Below, one piece after another: positions 34,268-42,659 of a DNA stretch of 64,000 nucleotides. Under the pieces are notes generated by a model that was not told the DNA's origin, searched no databases, and was given only the letters and a program-made list of their open reading frames with translations. The stretch is taken from NCBI GenBank assembly GCA_963922415.1, contig CAWUIP010000004.1, positions 14,467-78,466 on the forward strand, given 5' to 3'. The stretch's first letter is position 1; every line of letters begins with the position of its first letter. The DNA comes from Aliishimia sp963922415. GTDB taxonomy: Bacteria > Pseudomonadota > Alphaproteobacteria > Rhodobacterales > Rhodobacteraceae. A program made the position numbers and the translations under genes.

Positions 34268-34280
34268 TGATTGCAAATCA
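34268..34280. promoter_or_regulatory. Palindrome between the LysE and Lrp genes
   Basis: TGATT-GCA-AATCA is a perfect 13-base palindrome in the 74-base divergent gap. Its size and position suit an Lrp/AsnC operator controlling both genes. Confidence 0.45.
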
Positions 34281-34309
34281 TACGGCTGTGGTCGAATACT
34301 TGGCAATAC

Positions 34310-34762
34310 ATGAGAGAAATTGACGATAAATCGCACGAAATATTGCGCCACCTCACAGCGCAGGGCCGGTTGAGCAATATTGATCTGGCCGACCGCGTCG
34401 GGTTGTCGCCGTCTGCGTGTCTACGCCGCGTTCAAGAGATGGAGCGGCGGGGCATTATCACCGGCTACCGCGCACAGATCGACCGCGCGCAGATGGGCAT
34501 CGGATTTCTGGCCTATTTGGGTGTTGGTCTCAGCCAACATAACAAAGCCGCACAGGCCGCGTTCGAGGCGGCGATGGCGCGCGCCGAGGACGTGGTGGAG
34601 TGTCACAACACCACAGGCACCATCGAGTACTTGCTGCGGGTCGAGTCAGCGGATCTCAAAGCCTATAAGGTCTTTCACACGGATGTTCTGGGCGCGTTGC
34701 CGATGGTGGCCACGATCACGACCTATGTTGTGCTGGGCTCGCCGAAGGACGCGCGCGCCTAG
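34310..34762 (+). CDS. Lrp/AsnC family transcriptional regulator
   Basis: A 150-residue regulator with an N-terminal helix-turn-helix (DDKSHEILRHLTAQGRLSNIDLADRVGLSPSACLRRVQEMERRG) and a C-terminal RAM ligand-binding domain (ending VATITTYVVLG). Such proteins bind amino acids and control transport or degradation genes; here the divergent LysE exporter is the obvious target. The ATG at 34310 gives the standard family length. Its 3' end overlaps that of the DUF302 gene by four bases (convergent). Confidence 0.92.
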   Translation: MREIDDKSHEILRHLTAQGRLSNIDLADRVGLSPSACLRRVQEMERRGIITGYRAQIDRAQMGIGFLAYLGVGLSQHNKAAQAAFEAAMARAEDVVECHNTTGTIEYLLRVESADLKAYKVFHTDVLGALPMVATITTYVVLGSPKDARA

Positions 34763-35226
34763 TTCACGGCTGCTGCCGCAATCTTTGCGAAGTGGGCGTC
34801 AAGTTCGCCGGCGATGGCCTCTAGTTCCGAGCCGGCCTCGCTGACATAGGGGGCAAAGACCGTTGAGGGCAGTTTGTAGCTCAACGTCGCGGTACCGTTT
34901 GACGTCTCGGTAACATACATCCGAATCGGGGCTTCGATCATTGCGGCTGTCGAAAGCTCTAGCACCCGAACGGCATAGACATTGTTGAACACCCCGATGA
35001 CACGGTTGCCAGGGATCGTGATGCCCCGCTTTTTCGCCGCCCCGGTGGGGCCCGCTTGGGTCACGACGCCGAATTTGTTGGCCTTCACGGCGGCTTTCAC
35101 GTCATCGATGAGTTGGGCGTAGGGTTTGTCGGTCGGCTGAACTGACCAGCCGTCGCGGGGCGCCATCTCGGCCCCAGTGGCCGTGGCCAGAACGATCATC
35201 AGAAAGGCGTGGAAAAGGCGGCGCAT
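34759..35226 (-). CDS. DUF302 domain-containing secreted protein
   Basis: A 155-residue protein with a signal peptide (MRRLFHAFLMIVLATATGA). The body has the DUF302 pattern: YAQLIDDVKAAVKANKFGVV, RVIGVFNNVYAVRVLELSTAAMIEAPIRMYVTE and LSYKLPSTVFAPY. DUF302 proteins have a small alpha/beta fold of unknown function and may bind ligands in the periplasm. It overlaps the Lrp gene at the 3' end and is divergent from the lytic transglycosylase gene. Confidence 0.87.
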   Translation of the reverse strand: MRRLFHAFLMIVLATATGAEMAPRDGWSVQPTDKPYAQLIDDVKAAVKANKFGVVTQAGPTGAAKKRGITIPGNRVIGVFNNVYAVRVLELSTAAMIEAPIRMYVTETSNGTATLSYKLPSTVFAPYVSEAGSELEAIAGELDAHFAKIAAAAVN

Positions 35227-35391
35227 AAGAAGTCTCCGGATAGCTCACCCCGTGAGCTCGCATACCAGCGGCGTGAGCCAAAATCACAAGTCAGTGGGGT
35301 GCGGCAAGGCTTCGCTCAGGGTGCGTTAGTTGGGCCGGATCTTGCCGCAGCGCTCTGGCAAAGTAGCGGCGAGGTGTGGCATAGGGGGCTC

Positions 35392-35886
35392 ATGATCATC
35401 CGAACACTCTCTGTTGTACTTCTATGTGGTGTGGTCTTGGCGGGCTGCGGTGGGTCCTCGGCCCAAGCGCCAACATCTGATGCGGTCGATGCGGTGCCGC
35501 TTTATCCAAATGAAACGCCCGAGTTGCGCGCGTTGATCGTGGCGGCTGCGGCCGAAAACGATGTGCCGGTGACGTTGGTTCAGCGGGTGGTTATCCGAGA
35601 AAGCACGCACCGCCCCAGTGCACGCAATGGCCCGTATTACGGCCTCATGCAAATCCTACCCGCCACAGCGCGGTCTATGGGATTTCGCGGCCAGCCAAAC
35701 GATCTTTTGGATGCCGAGACCAATCTGAAATATGCAGTCCGCTATTTGCGAGGCGCGTGGCTGGTGTCGGATGGGGACGAGGCGTTGGCGGTCAGTTGGT
35801 ACGCGCGCGGCTATTACTTTGAAGCCAAGCGACAGGGGCTTCTGGCGGAAACCGGCGTTGACGGTAAGAAAGTCTGGCCAGATTGA
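35392..35886 (+). CDS. Lipoprotein lytic transglycosylase (SLT domain)
   Basis: A 164-residue protein. The first residues (MIIRTLSVVLLCGVV) lead to the lipobox LAGC. The SLT domain follows, with the catalytic glutamate E70 in RESTHRPSARN, then YGLMQILPATARSMGF and NLKYAVRYLRGAW. It should cleave peptidoglycan glycan strands to anhydromuropeptides at the inner face of the outer membrane. An in-frame start at 35209 would add 61 residues before the lipoprotein signal and is rejected. Confidence 0.9.
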   Translation: MIIRTLSVVLLCGVVLAGCGGSSAQAPTSDAVDAVPLYPNETPELRALIVAAAAENDVPVTLVQRVVIRESTHRPSARNGPYYGLMQILPATARSMGFRGQPNDLLDAETNLKYAVRYLRGAWLVSDGDEALAVSWYARGYYFEAKRQGLLAETGVDGKKVWPD

Positions 35887-35892
35887 GGGGTC

Positions 35893-35934
35893 GGCGGGTC
35901 GCTGTTGGCCTGCGGCCAAGGCGCCCCACCCGCC
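35893..35934. terminator. Nested hairpin between the convergent transglycosylase and mcl1 genes
   Basis: GGCGGGT (35893-35899) pairs with ACCCGCC (35928-35934), and TTGGCC-TGC-GGCCAA forms an inner 6-bp hairpin at 35905-35919. A T-run is not present, but the location between two converging stop codons suits termination on both strands. Confidence 0.4.
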
Positions 35935-35949
35935 GTCCCGCAGGGTGCT

Positions 35950-36906
35950 TTATCCGTTGATCATTTCGGCTTGGCGCACGATCACCTCTGCTTGCTTGAT
36001 TGAAGCGATATCGACCAAGCGGCCTTTGTAGACGGTGGCGCCTTGGCCTTCGGCTTTGGCCGTCTCCATCGCGGCGAGGATTTCGCGCGCTTCGGTCACG
36101 GCGGCTTCGGACGGGGTGAAGACCTCGTTGGCCAGGGCCACTTGTTTGGGGTGGATGGCCCATTTGCCGACCATGCCCAGCGTGGCCGAGCGGTAGGCTT
36201 GCGCGCGGAACCCGTCATCATCCGAGAAATCGCCAAAAGGTCCATCCACGGGCAGCACGCCGTGGGTGCGGCAGGCGGCGACGATGGCGGCTTGCGCCCA
36301 GTGCCAGGGGTCGGACCAGTGCTTTTCGCCGTCGCGCAGCATGTAATAGTTTTCTTGTGTGCCGCCGATGCCGGTCGTGGCCATGCCCATGGAGGCTGCG
36401 AAGTCGGCAGCGCCCAGGCTCATCGCGACCAGGCGGGGTGAAGCGGCGGCGATCTCTTCCACATGGGCGATGCCTGCCGCGGATTCGATAATGACTTCGA
36501 AATTGATCGGCTTTTGGCGCCCTTTTGCAGCCTCAACGGCGGTGACGAGCGCGTCGACCGCGTAGATATCTGCGGCGCAGCCAACTTTGGGGATCATGAT
36601 CTGGTCAAGCCGGTCGGACGCTTGTTCCAAGAGGCCGACCACGTCCCGGTACCAATACGGCGTGTCGAGGCCATTGATCCGGACCGAGAGTGTCTTGCTG
36701 CCGAAATCGACGTCATGCGTGGCCGCGATCACGTTCGCGCGGGCGCTGTCTTTGTCGCTCGGCGCCACGCTGTCTTCCAGGTCGATATTGATCACATCCG
36801 CCGCAGAGGCGGCCATCTTCTCAAACAAAGCAGGGCGCGAGCCGGGGCCGAAAAGCTGGCACCGATTGGGGCGTGCGACAGGGGCGGGTTGCAAGCGGAA
36901 GGACAT
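35950..36906 (-). CDS. mcl1: L-malyl-CoA / beta-methylmalyl-CoA lyase
   Basis: A 318-residue CitE/HpcH-type aldolase matching Rhodobacter Mcl1 in length and sequence: RPNRCQLFGPGSRPALFEKMA at the start, INIDLEDSVAP with the metal-binding Glu-Asp, IMIPKVG, VIIESAAGIAHVEEIA and GKWAIHPKQVALANEVF. It cleaves L-malyl-CoA to acetyl-CoA and glyoxylate and beta-methylmalyl-CoA to propionyl-CoA and glyoxylate in the ethylmalonyl-CoA pathway of acetate use. The GGAG site is 5 bases before the ATG. TTTGCAAG-type elements lie in front of it. Confidence 0.93.
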   Translation of the reverse strand: MSFRLQPAPVARPNRCQLFGPGSRPALFEKMAASAADVINIDLEDSVAPSDKDSARANVIAATHDVDFGSKTLSVRINGLDTPYWYRDVVGLLEQASDRLDQIMIPKVGCAADIYAVDALVTAVEAAKGRQKPINFEVIIESAAGIAHVEEIAAASPRLVAMSLGAADFAASMGMATTGIGGTQENYYMLRDGEKHWSDPWHWAQAAIVAACRTHGVLPVDGPFGDFSDDDGFRAQAYRSATLGMVGKWAIHPKQVALANEVFTPSEAAVTEAREILAAMETAKAEGQGATVYKGRLVDIASIKQAEVIVRQAEMING

Positions 36907-36966
36907 GTATGCTCCGGTAATTTTATTTCACTGATCTGGCCTGGAGGATTAGGAAGTTGCGCGCAT

Positions 36967-37095
36967 ATTTGCAAGCGCGATTTCGCATGTGCAGCATCGG
37001 CGATGTTGCGGAAACAGGCGCAAAAATTTTGCAAGATTTTTGCACATGGTGGGAAAAAACTGCGTGAAAGGGTCTTGTGCAGCAAAGATTGCAAG
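36967..37095. promoter_or_regulatory. Cluster of TTTGCAAG-like elements between mcl1 and dgcN
   Basis: ATTTGCAAG (36967-36975), TTTTGCAAG (37027-37035), TTTTTGCAC (37037-37045) and GATTGCAAG (37087-37095) lie in the divergent gap. The three TGCAAG copies are exactly 60 bases apart, and the second and third elements are 10 bases apart, so all would face the same side of the helix. The core resembles the TTTGCAAA sites of RamB/PrpR-type regulators, which control acetate and propionate metabolism in other bacteria. Confidence 0.5.
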
Positions 37096-37156
37096 AACGC
37101 GCCGCGGCGCATATCCGATACTCTGCCAAAGACTGATTCCCCCATTGGAGGCTGCT

Positions 37157-38158
37157 ATGATCCAGACGCCCTATCTTCTGTTCCTCGGTGATGCACCCGA
37201 CGCCCTGGCCGCGAAAGTCGCGCAAGGCATTACGGATTGGCGGCCTGACAATGCTGTTGGGCAGTTCCGCCTGCCGGGCTGTGGTGCGGATATGGGTCTG
37301 ACAGATATGTCGCTGGACGAAGGCTTGGCAGCCGGGGCAAAGACGCTTGTCATTGGTGTTGCGAACCGCGGCGGCGTGATTTCAGACGCATGGAAGGTCG
37401 TGTTGGTGGAAGCGCTGCAGAAGGGTTATGACCTTGCGGCGGGCTTGCACAACTTGCTGCGAAACGAGGACGATTTGCAGGCCGCGGCTAAGGTCAATGG
37501 CCGCACTTTGCATGACGTGCGTGTGCCTTCGGTGGCGTACCCCATCGCGAACGGCAAAAAGCGCAGCGGCAAGCGGGTTCTGGCCATCGGCACCGATTGT
37601 TCTTGCGGCAAGATGTACACCGCCATGTCCATGGATGCGGAAATGGTGAAGCGCGGTCTGAAGTCCGATTTTCGCGCAACCGGCCAGACCGGAATTCTGA
37701 TCACCGGCAAGGGCGTGCCCTTGGACGCGGTGATTGCGGACTTCATGGCGGGCGCGGTCGAGTATCTGACACCGGATGCCGAGGATGATCACTGGGATCA
37801 TATCGAAGGGCAGGGCAGCCTCTTCCATGTTAGCTATTCCGGCGTCACGATGGCCCTGATCCATGGCGGGCAACCGGACGCACTTGTGCTCTGCCACGAG
37901 CCGACGCGGACCCATATGCGCGGGCTGCCGCATTACACTCTGCCGACACTGGAGCAGTTGCGCGACACGGCCCTGCCGATTGCGCGTGTGGCCAACCCGG
38001 CGGCGCAGGTCACCGGCGTGTCGGTGAACACCAAGGCGCTGGGCGAAGACGAAGCGTTGACGCTGCTTGCCGATATTGAGACACGGATGGGGCTTCCGGC
38101 CACGGATCCTTACCGGTTTGGCGCAGCGAAGCTGGTGGACCCTTTGCTGGCGCTGTAG
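37157..38158 (+). CDS. dgcN: D-glutamate N-acetyltransferase (DgcN-type, DUF1611)
   Basis: A 333-residue DUF1611 protein. A Walker-A-like loop, GTDCSCGKMYTA, lies near residues 145-156 and other family segments are RGGVISDAWKVVLVEAL, RATGQTGILITGKGVPLD, EGQGSLFHVSYSGVTMALIHG and LCHEPTRTHMRG. Its relatives DgcN acetylate D-glutamate to N-acetyl-D-glutamate, which DgcA then converts to the L form. The dgcA homologue follows after 62 bases, matching the known dgcN-dgcA pair of marine bacteria. GGAGG at 37147-37151 fixes the ATG at 37157; an upstream ATG at 36989 adds 56 cysteine- and arginine-rich residues and is rejected. Confidence 0.82.
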   Translation: MIQTPYLLFLGDAPDALAAKVAQGITDWRPDNAVGQFRLPGCGADMGLTDMSLDEGLAAGAKTLVIGVANRGGVISDAWKVVLVEALQKGYDLAAGLHNLLRNEDDLQAAAKVNGRTLHDVRVPSVAYPIANGKKRSGKRVLAIGTDCSCGKMYTAMSMDAEMVKRGLKSDFRATGQTGILITGKGVPLDAVIADFMAGAVEYLTPDAEDDHWDHIEGQGSLFHVSYSGVTMALIHGGQPDALVLCHEPTRTHMRGLPHYTLPTLEQLRDTALPIARVANPAAQVTGVSVNTKALGEDEALTLLADIETRMGLPATDPYRFGAAKLVDPLLAL

Positions 38159-38220
38159 ACCTGCGCTGACCCGGGGTCCAATCGTCTGAAACACGCGCGG
38201 TGCGCAAGCGGAGGATAAAG

Positions 38221-39189
38221 ATGCAAGTGCAAGTCACGCGCGATGTGTTCCAACTCGCGCAGGTTTTTACCATCGCACGCGGGTCGCGGACCGAGGCGCA
38301 GGTGTTGACAGTCCATTTGCGCGATGGGGCGCACGTGGGCTGGGGCGAATGCGTGCCATATGCGCGCTATGGGGAAACGCTCGACAGCGTGACCGCGCAG
38401 ATCGAGGGCCTGCCGGACATGTTTGATCGTACCACGCTGGCAGAACTTCTCCCTGCTGGAGCGGCGCGCAACGCGGTGGATTGCGCGTTGTGGGACTTGG
38501 AAGCAAAGCGGGCGAACCGCCGGATGTGGGATTTGGCAGGCTTGCCCGCGCCGGGCCCTGAGATCACCGCCTATACGCTCTCCCTTGCGACCCCGGACGC
38601 CATGCAAAAGCAGGCGGCAGAGAACGCGGCGCGGCCTTTGCTGAAGACCAAGCTCGGCGGCGGCGCAGAGGATGTGGCGCGGATTGAGGCGGTGCGCGCG
38701 GGCGCGCCGGATGCGCGGATCATCGTGGACGCGAACGAGGGCTGGACGCCCGAGCTTTATCAGACACTTGCGCCGGTCCTCGTGCGGCTTGGCGTTGAAA
38801 TGGTCGAACAGCCTTTCCCCGCCGGCGACGACGCTGCCCTGCGCGACTTGGACCGGGTGCTGCCCGTCTGCGCCGATGAAAGCTGCCATGACCGGGCGTC
38901 ACTGCCCGATTTAGCGGGCAAGTACGACATGGTGAACATCAAGCTGGATAAGGCCGGCGGCTTGACCGAGGCGCTGGCGCTGCGCAGCGCAGCGTTGGAG
39001 CAGGGCTATCAAATCATGGTGGGGTGCATGGTGGGATCGAGCCTGGCGATGGCCCCGGCTACGCTTCTAGCGCAAGGGGCCGCAGTTGTGGATCTGGACG
39101 GACCGCTCCTTTTGGCGGAAGACCGCGCGGCGCCGCTGCATTATGATACTGCGGGCGTGCATGCACCGGAGCAGGACCTATGGGGCTGA
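38221..39189 (+). CDS. dgcA: N-acetyl-D-glutamate racemase (DgcA-type, enolase superfamily)
   Basis: A 322-residue enolase-superfamily protein of the dipeptide-epimerase-like branch. Catalytic and metal-binding motifs are LKTKLGG (KxK, first base), IIVDANEGW (metal Asp), EQPF (metal Glu), CADES (metal Asp) and NIKLDKAGG (second base lysine). By its linkage to dgcN the substrate is probably N-acetyl-D-glutamate rather than an L-Ala-D/L-Glu dipeptide; the latter remains an alternative. GGAGG before the ATG at 38221 supports that start over a GTG seven codons upstream. The stop overlaps the next gene. Confidence 0.84.
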   Translation: MQVQVTRDVFQLAQVFTIARGSRTEAQVLTVHLRDGAHVGWGECVPYARYGETLDSVTAQIEGLPDMFDRTTLAELLPAGAARNAVDCALWDLEAKRANRRMWDLAGLPAPGPEITAYTLSLATPDAMQKQAAENAARPLLKTKLGGGAEDVARIEAVRAGAPDARIIVDANEGWTPELYQTLAPVLVRLGVEMVEQPFPAGDDAALRDLDRVLPVCADESCHDRASLPDLAGKYDMVNIKLDKAGGLTEALALRSAALEQGYQIMVGCMVGSSLAMAPATLLAQGAAVVDLDGPLLLAEDRAAPLHYDTAGVHAPEQDLWG

Positions 39190-39770
39190 CAACGACCTGG
39201 GCAGTCCTAGAGACGCGGCTGCTGTCGGACAATTGGGGCACTCTCAAAACCACCAAGCTGAAGTTCACTTTGGCCGATGGCAGTATTACGGAACAATGGC
39301 GCGAAACATATGACCGCGGGGATGGTGCTGTTATTCTGCCCTATGATCCAGTGCGCCGCCACGTTCTGTTGGGTCGTCAGTTCCGTTGGCCCGCCGCGTA
39401 TCGCGCAGACCCCGCGCCGCGCTTGGTCGAGGCGGCTGCAGGCGTTCTGGATCAGGACGAACCCGAGGATTGTATCCGCAAAGAGGCGCAAGAAGAGTTG
39501 GGACTGGTCCTGACCGACGTGCAGTTTCTCTTTGACCTCTATTCTTCGCCCGGCTCAATCACCGAAAAGCTGCACTACTTTGTCGCCACCTACTCTGCCG
39601 AGGATGCAAAGGCCAAGTTTGGCGGGCTGGCCTCGGAAGCCGAAGAGATCGAAATCCTTGATCTGCCGCTGAGCGAGGCGCTTGCCATGATCGCGGATGG
39701 TCGCATTCAGGATGCAAAGACCGTTATTTTGCTGCAATATGCAGCGCTGACCCTAATGCCGGAGGCCTGA
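39180..39770 (+). CDS. nudK: NudK-like NUDIX hydrolase
   Basis: A 196-residue Nudix protein. Its box, GVLDQDEPEDCIRKEAQEELG, has the unusual lysine in place of the usual arginine that is also found in E. coli NudK, which hydrolyses GDP-mannose. Other ADP-sugar or nucleotide substrates are possible. The start codon lies within the last codons of dgcA, 10 bases before its stop ends, so the gene is translated with the D-glutamate genes although the metabolic link is unclear. Confidence 0.82.
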   Translation: MGLTTTWAVLETRLLSDNWGTLKTTKLKFTLADGSITEQWRETYDRGDGAVILPYDPVRRHVLLGRQFRWPAAYRADPAPRLVEAAAGVLDQDEPEDCIRKEAQEELGLVLTDVQFLFDLYSSPGSITEKLHYFVATYSAEDAKAKFGGLASEAEEIEILDLPLSEALAMIADGRIQDAKTVILLQYAALTLMPEA

Positions 39771-39773
39771 CCC

Positions 39774-40634
39774 ATGTCGCGGACTGTCTATGTAAACGGA
39801 GAATACCTGCCAGAGACGGAGGCGAAGGTGTCCATCTTCGACCGCGGTTTTTTGTTTGCTGATGGCGTCTATGAGGTGACCTCGGTCCTAGACGGCAAGC
39901 TGGTGGACTTCGATGGCCATGCGGTGCGCTTGGAACGCTCGTTGAACGAGTTGGACATGGCCCACCCGATCAGCAAAGAAGACCTGCTGGAGGTGCATCG
40001 TGAGTTGGTGCGTCTGAACGAGATCGAAGAGGGCCTCATTTACCTTCAGATCACGCGCGGCGCGCCAGAGGATCGCGACTTCGCCTTCCCGTCCGAGGAC
40101 ACGCCACAGACGGTTGTTCTCTTTACCCAGAATAAGCCCGGACTGGCCGACAGCCCAGCGTCGAAGACGGGGATCAAGGTGATCTCGGTCGACGATCTGC
40201 GTTGGGGGCGGCGGGACATCAAAACGGTGCAGTTGCTCTACCCATCCTTGGGTAAGATGATGGCCAAGAAGGCGGGCGCGGATGATGCGTGGATGGTGCA
40301 GGATGGCTATGTCACCGAAGGCACGTCCAACAACGCCTATATTGTGAAGGGCGGCAAAATCATCACACGCGCTTTGTCCAACGACATCCTGCACGGGATC
40401 ACCCGCGCTGCTGTGCTGCGCTTTGCGCAAGAGGCGCAGATGGAGGTTGAAGAACGCTCCTTCACCATCGAAGAGGCGAAAGCAGCAGACGAGGCGTTCT
40501 TTACCTCGGCCAGTGCCTTTGTGATGCCGGTTGTTGAGATCGACGGTGCGTCTTTGGGCACCGGTGCGCCGGGCCCGGTCTCAACCCGACTGCGCGAGAT
40601 TTATCTGGATGAAAGCCGTAAAGTCGCGATTTAA
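39774..40634 (+). CDS. dat: D-amino-acid transaminase
   Basis: A 286-residue fold-type IV aminotransferase. The PLP lysine is K150 in RRDIKTVQLLYP; the opening YVNGEYLPETEAKVSIFDRGFLFADGVYEV and the segment VTEGTSNNAYIVKGGKIITR are typical of the D-alanine aminotransferase branch. It should convert D-alanine plus 2-oxoglutarate to pyruvate plus D-glutamate, which feeds DgcN. A branched-chain or aminodeoxychorismate-lyase-like role is a weaker alternative. It lies 3 bases after nudK and converges with an SDR gene, overlapping it by 4 bases. Confidence 0.88.
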   Translation: MSRTVYVNGEYLPETEAKVSIFDRGFLFADGVYEVTSVLDGKLVDFDGHAVRLERSLNELDMAHPISKEDLLEVHRELVRLNEIEEGLIYLQITRGAPEDRDFAFPSEDTPQTVVLFTQNKPGLADSPASKTGIKVISVDDLRWGRRDIKTVQLLYPSLGKMMAKKAGADDAWMVQDGYVTEGTSNNAYIVKGGKIITRALSNDILHGITRAAVLRFAQEAQMEVEERSFTIEEAKAADEAFFTSASAFVMPVVEIDGASLGTGAPGPVSTRLREIYLDESRKVAI

Positions 40635-41398
40635 CGCGGCGCCATCCGGATCGCGCCGTCAAGTCGGATAACCTCGCCGTTCAGCATCGGGTTTTGAGTG
40701 ATGTGGCTGACCATGGCCGCGTACTCTGCCGGATCGCCGAGGCGTGACGGGAAGGGCACTTGGCGTCCCAGCGAGGTTTGCACCTCTTCGGGCAGGCTTT
40801 CGAGGAGCGGTGTCAGGAAAAGGCCCGGTGCGATGGTGCAGACGCGCACGCCTTTATCGGCCAGATCGCGCGCCATCGGCAGGGTCATCCCCGCCACGCC
40901 CGCCTTTGAGGCCGCATAGGCCAATTGCCCCACTTGGCCGTCATAGGCGGCGACCGAGGCTGTGTTCACGATCACGCCGCGTGCGCCATCATCGCCCAGG
41001 GGCTCTGCCGCGACCATGCGCGCGCCAACTTGGCTGGCGCACAGAAAGCTGCCGATCAAGTTCACTTGGATCGTCTTGATGAAACTGTCAGCTGGGTGCG
41101 GCGCTCCGCGCGAGACGGTCTTGGCGGCCGGTGCTATGCCCGCACAATTGACCAAAACGCGGGGTGACCCGTGTGCAGCCTCTGCAGCAGTGATACCGTC
41201 GGCAACGCTGGCCGGATCGCTCACGTCGACCTTGGCAAAGCTGCCACCGATTGCGGCTGCATGCGCCTGCCCGGCCTCCTCGTTCAGATCAAAGAGTGTG
41301 ACCCTGAGCCCATCTTCGGCCAAACGCATGGCTGTCGCGGCCCCAAGCCCAGAGGCGCCGCCCGTCACAATCGCTCCTGCTCCGTGCCAATCCAACAT
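40631..41398 (-). CDS. Short-chain dehydrogenase/reductase (3-hydroxyacyl-CoA dehydrogenase type II-like)
   Basis: A 255-residue SDR with the cofactor loop TGGASGLGAATAMRLAEDG, the NCAG strand motif, a serine (TASVAAYDG) and the catalytic YAASKAG. Sequence character (FASTTVM-like ending VIRLDGAIRMAPR) is that of the HSD17B10/type II 3-hydroxyacyl-CoA dehydrogenases, which act in isoleucine and branched fatty acid degradation with NAD. Substrate is not certain. AGGGGGA lies before the ATG at 41398; a longer frame from 41527 is rejected. Confidence 0.9.
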   Translation of the reverse strand: MLDWHGAGAIVTGGASGLGAATAMRLAEDGLRVTLFDLNEEAGQAHAAAIGGSFAKVDVSDPASVADGITAAEAAHGSPRVLVNCAGIAPAAKTVSRGAPHPADSFIKTIQVNLIGSFLCASQVGARMVAAEPLGDDGARGVIVNTASVAAYDGQVGQLAYAASKAGVAGMTLPMARDLADKGVRVCTIAPGLFLTPLLESLPEEVQTSLGRQVPFPSRLGDPAEYAAMVSHITQNPMLNGEVIRLDGAIRMAPR

Positions 41399-41550
41399 TG
41401 CGCATCCCCCTGATCTTTGATCGCTCTGTCCTGCGAAGCCTGATCCGGCTTTTTGCGGAATGTCAAATTTGGAGAAGCAAGGCCGATCTGTTTGAAGGTC
41501 CGCGCGCGCCCCACAAAAAAAGCCCACGGACGGCTCGCTCAGGCGCGTAT

Positions 41551-41577
41551 TTTAGACCCGACCTCGTTGTAGTCGGG
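41551..41577 (-). terminator. Hairpin downstream of iolE
   Basis: On the minus strand GGTCGGG/CCCGAC-type arms (41557-41562 with 41572-41577, a 6-bp stem around 9 bases) are followed by TAAAATAC. It lies 15 bases after the iolE stop codon. Confidence 0.5.
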
Positions 41578-41592
41578 CCGTCACTCCGCAGA

Positions 41593-42498
41593 TCACCCGC
41601 CCTCCGATATCTCGAGTTCGGCCGCTGCGCAGACCGCTTTGATGTGTTCAAAGCCCTTCTGGCTCATCTCGTAAGGGGGCGCTTTGGCCGGGTCTTGTTC
41701 GGCCTCGACCACGATCCACCCGGCGTAATCCATGGCCTTCAGCGCTTTGGCCACAGCTTGAAAGTCGATGCAGCCATCGCTTGGCACTGTGAAAGCGCCC
41801 GCAATGACGGCGTCTAGGAAAGAGCGGTTGTTGGCCTTCACATCCTCGACCACGGTTGGGCGAATGTCTTTGAAATGCACGTGGTGCAAGCGGTCGCCCC
41901 AGCGGTCGAGCGTGGCCATCACGTCGCCTCCCGCGAAGAGAAGATGGCCGGTGTCAAAGCACAAATGTACCTCTGGGCCCGACCCATCCATCAGCCAGTT
42001 TACGTCATCTTCAGATTCAATAATCGTACCCATGTGATGGTGGTAAGCCATCGGCATGCCGCGATCCGCCATCCACTTGGCCAGTTCGGTCAGGCGCGCA
42101 GCGTACGTCTTGATCTGGTCCCGGTCGAGCGTCGGGCGTGCGGCCACGGGCACATTTTGCTGGCTTTGGATCGTGTTCGAACACTCGGCATAGACGATGC
42201 AAGGCGACCTTAGCGCAACGAATTGTTCGACTTGCGCTTCAACGGCGGCGCGCTCTTCAGCGACGTCGTTCACCAGTGACGCGCCGGAACACCAACCGCC
42301 GCACAGCGCTATGTTATATTTGTGGAGGTATTCTTGCAGCCCTTCGGTGGTTTTTGGCATCCGTTGCCCGCGTTCGACACCTGTGTAACCGATCTCGCGC
42401 GCTTCCTCGAGCGCTTGTTCCATGGTATAGGCGGACGTGATGTCGGGCAGATCATCATTTTGCCAGGCGATCGGAGAAATTCCAATTTGGACGGCCAT
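41593..42498 (-). CDS. iolE: Myo-inosose-2 dehydratase-like protein
   Basis: A 301-residue TIM-barrel protein of the AP-endonuclease-like sugar isomerase family that matches IolE: opening IGISPIAWQNDDLPD, GVERGQRMPKTTEGLQEYL, LAKWMADRGMPMAYHHHMGTIIES with metal-binding His and Glu, and LCFDTGHLLFAGGD. IolE dehydrates 2-keto-myo-inositol in inositol catabolism. No other iol gene is in the window, so its pathway partners must lie elsewhere or the substrate may differ. The ATG at 42498 gives the normal length; an earlier in-frame start at 42612 is rejected. Confidence 0.9.
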   Translation of the reverse strand: MAVQIGISPIAWQNDDLPDITSAYTMEQALEEAREIGYTGVERGQRMPKTTEGLQEYLHKYNIALCGGWCSGASLVNDVAEERAAVEAQVEQFVALRSPCIVYAECSNTIQSQQNVPVAARPTLDRDQIKTYAARLTELAKWMADRGMPMAYHHHMGTIIESEDDVNWLMDGSGPEVHLCFDTGHLLFAGGDVMATLDRWGDRLHHVHFKDIRPTVVEDVKANNRSFLDAVIAGAFTVPSDGCIDFQAVAKALKAMDYAGWIVVEAEQDPAKAPPYEMSQKGFEHIKAVCAAAELEISEGG

Positions 42499-42659
42499 CG
42501 TTAAGAAATCCAGTGTTTGTTTCGCGCTGAAGTTGTCGTCTCTTTGGGCTTTGACTGCTTGCGTTTCGCGACCACATTGGCAGCCGATGGCCCGTTTGGC
42601 CCCGCTTAGCATACCTCATACGCCTGATGCCAATAGCAGTGGCTTTCGTCACTGCGGCT

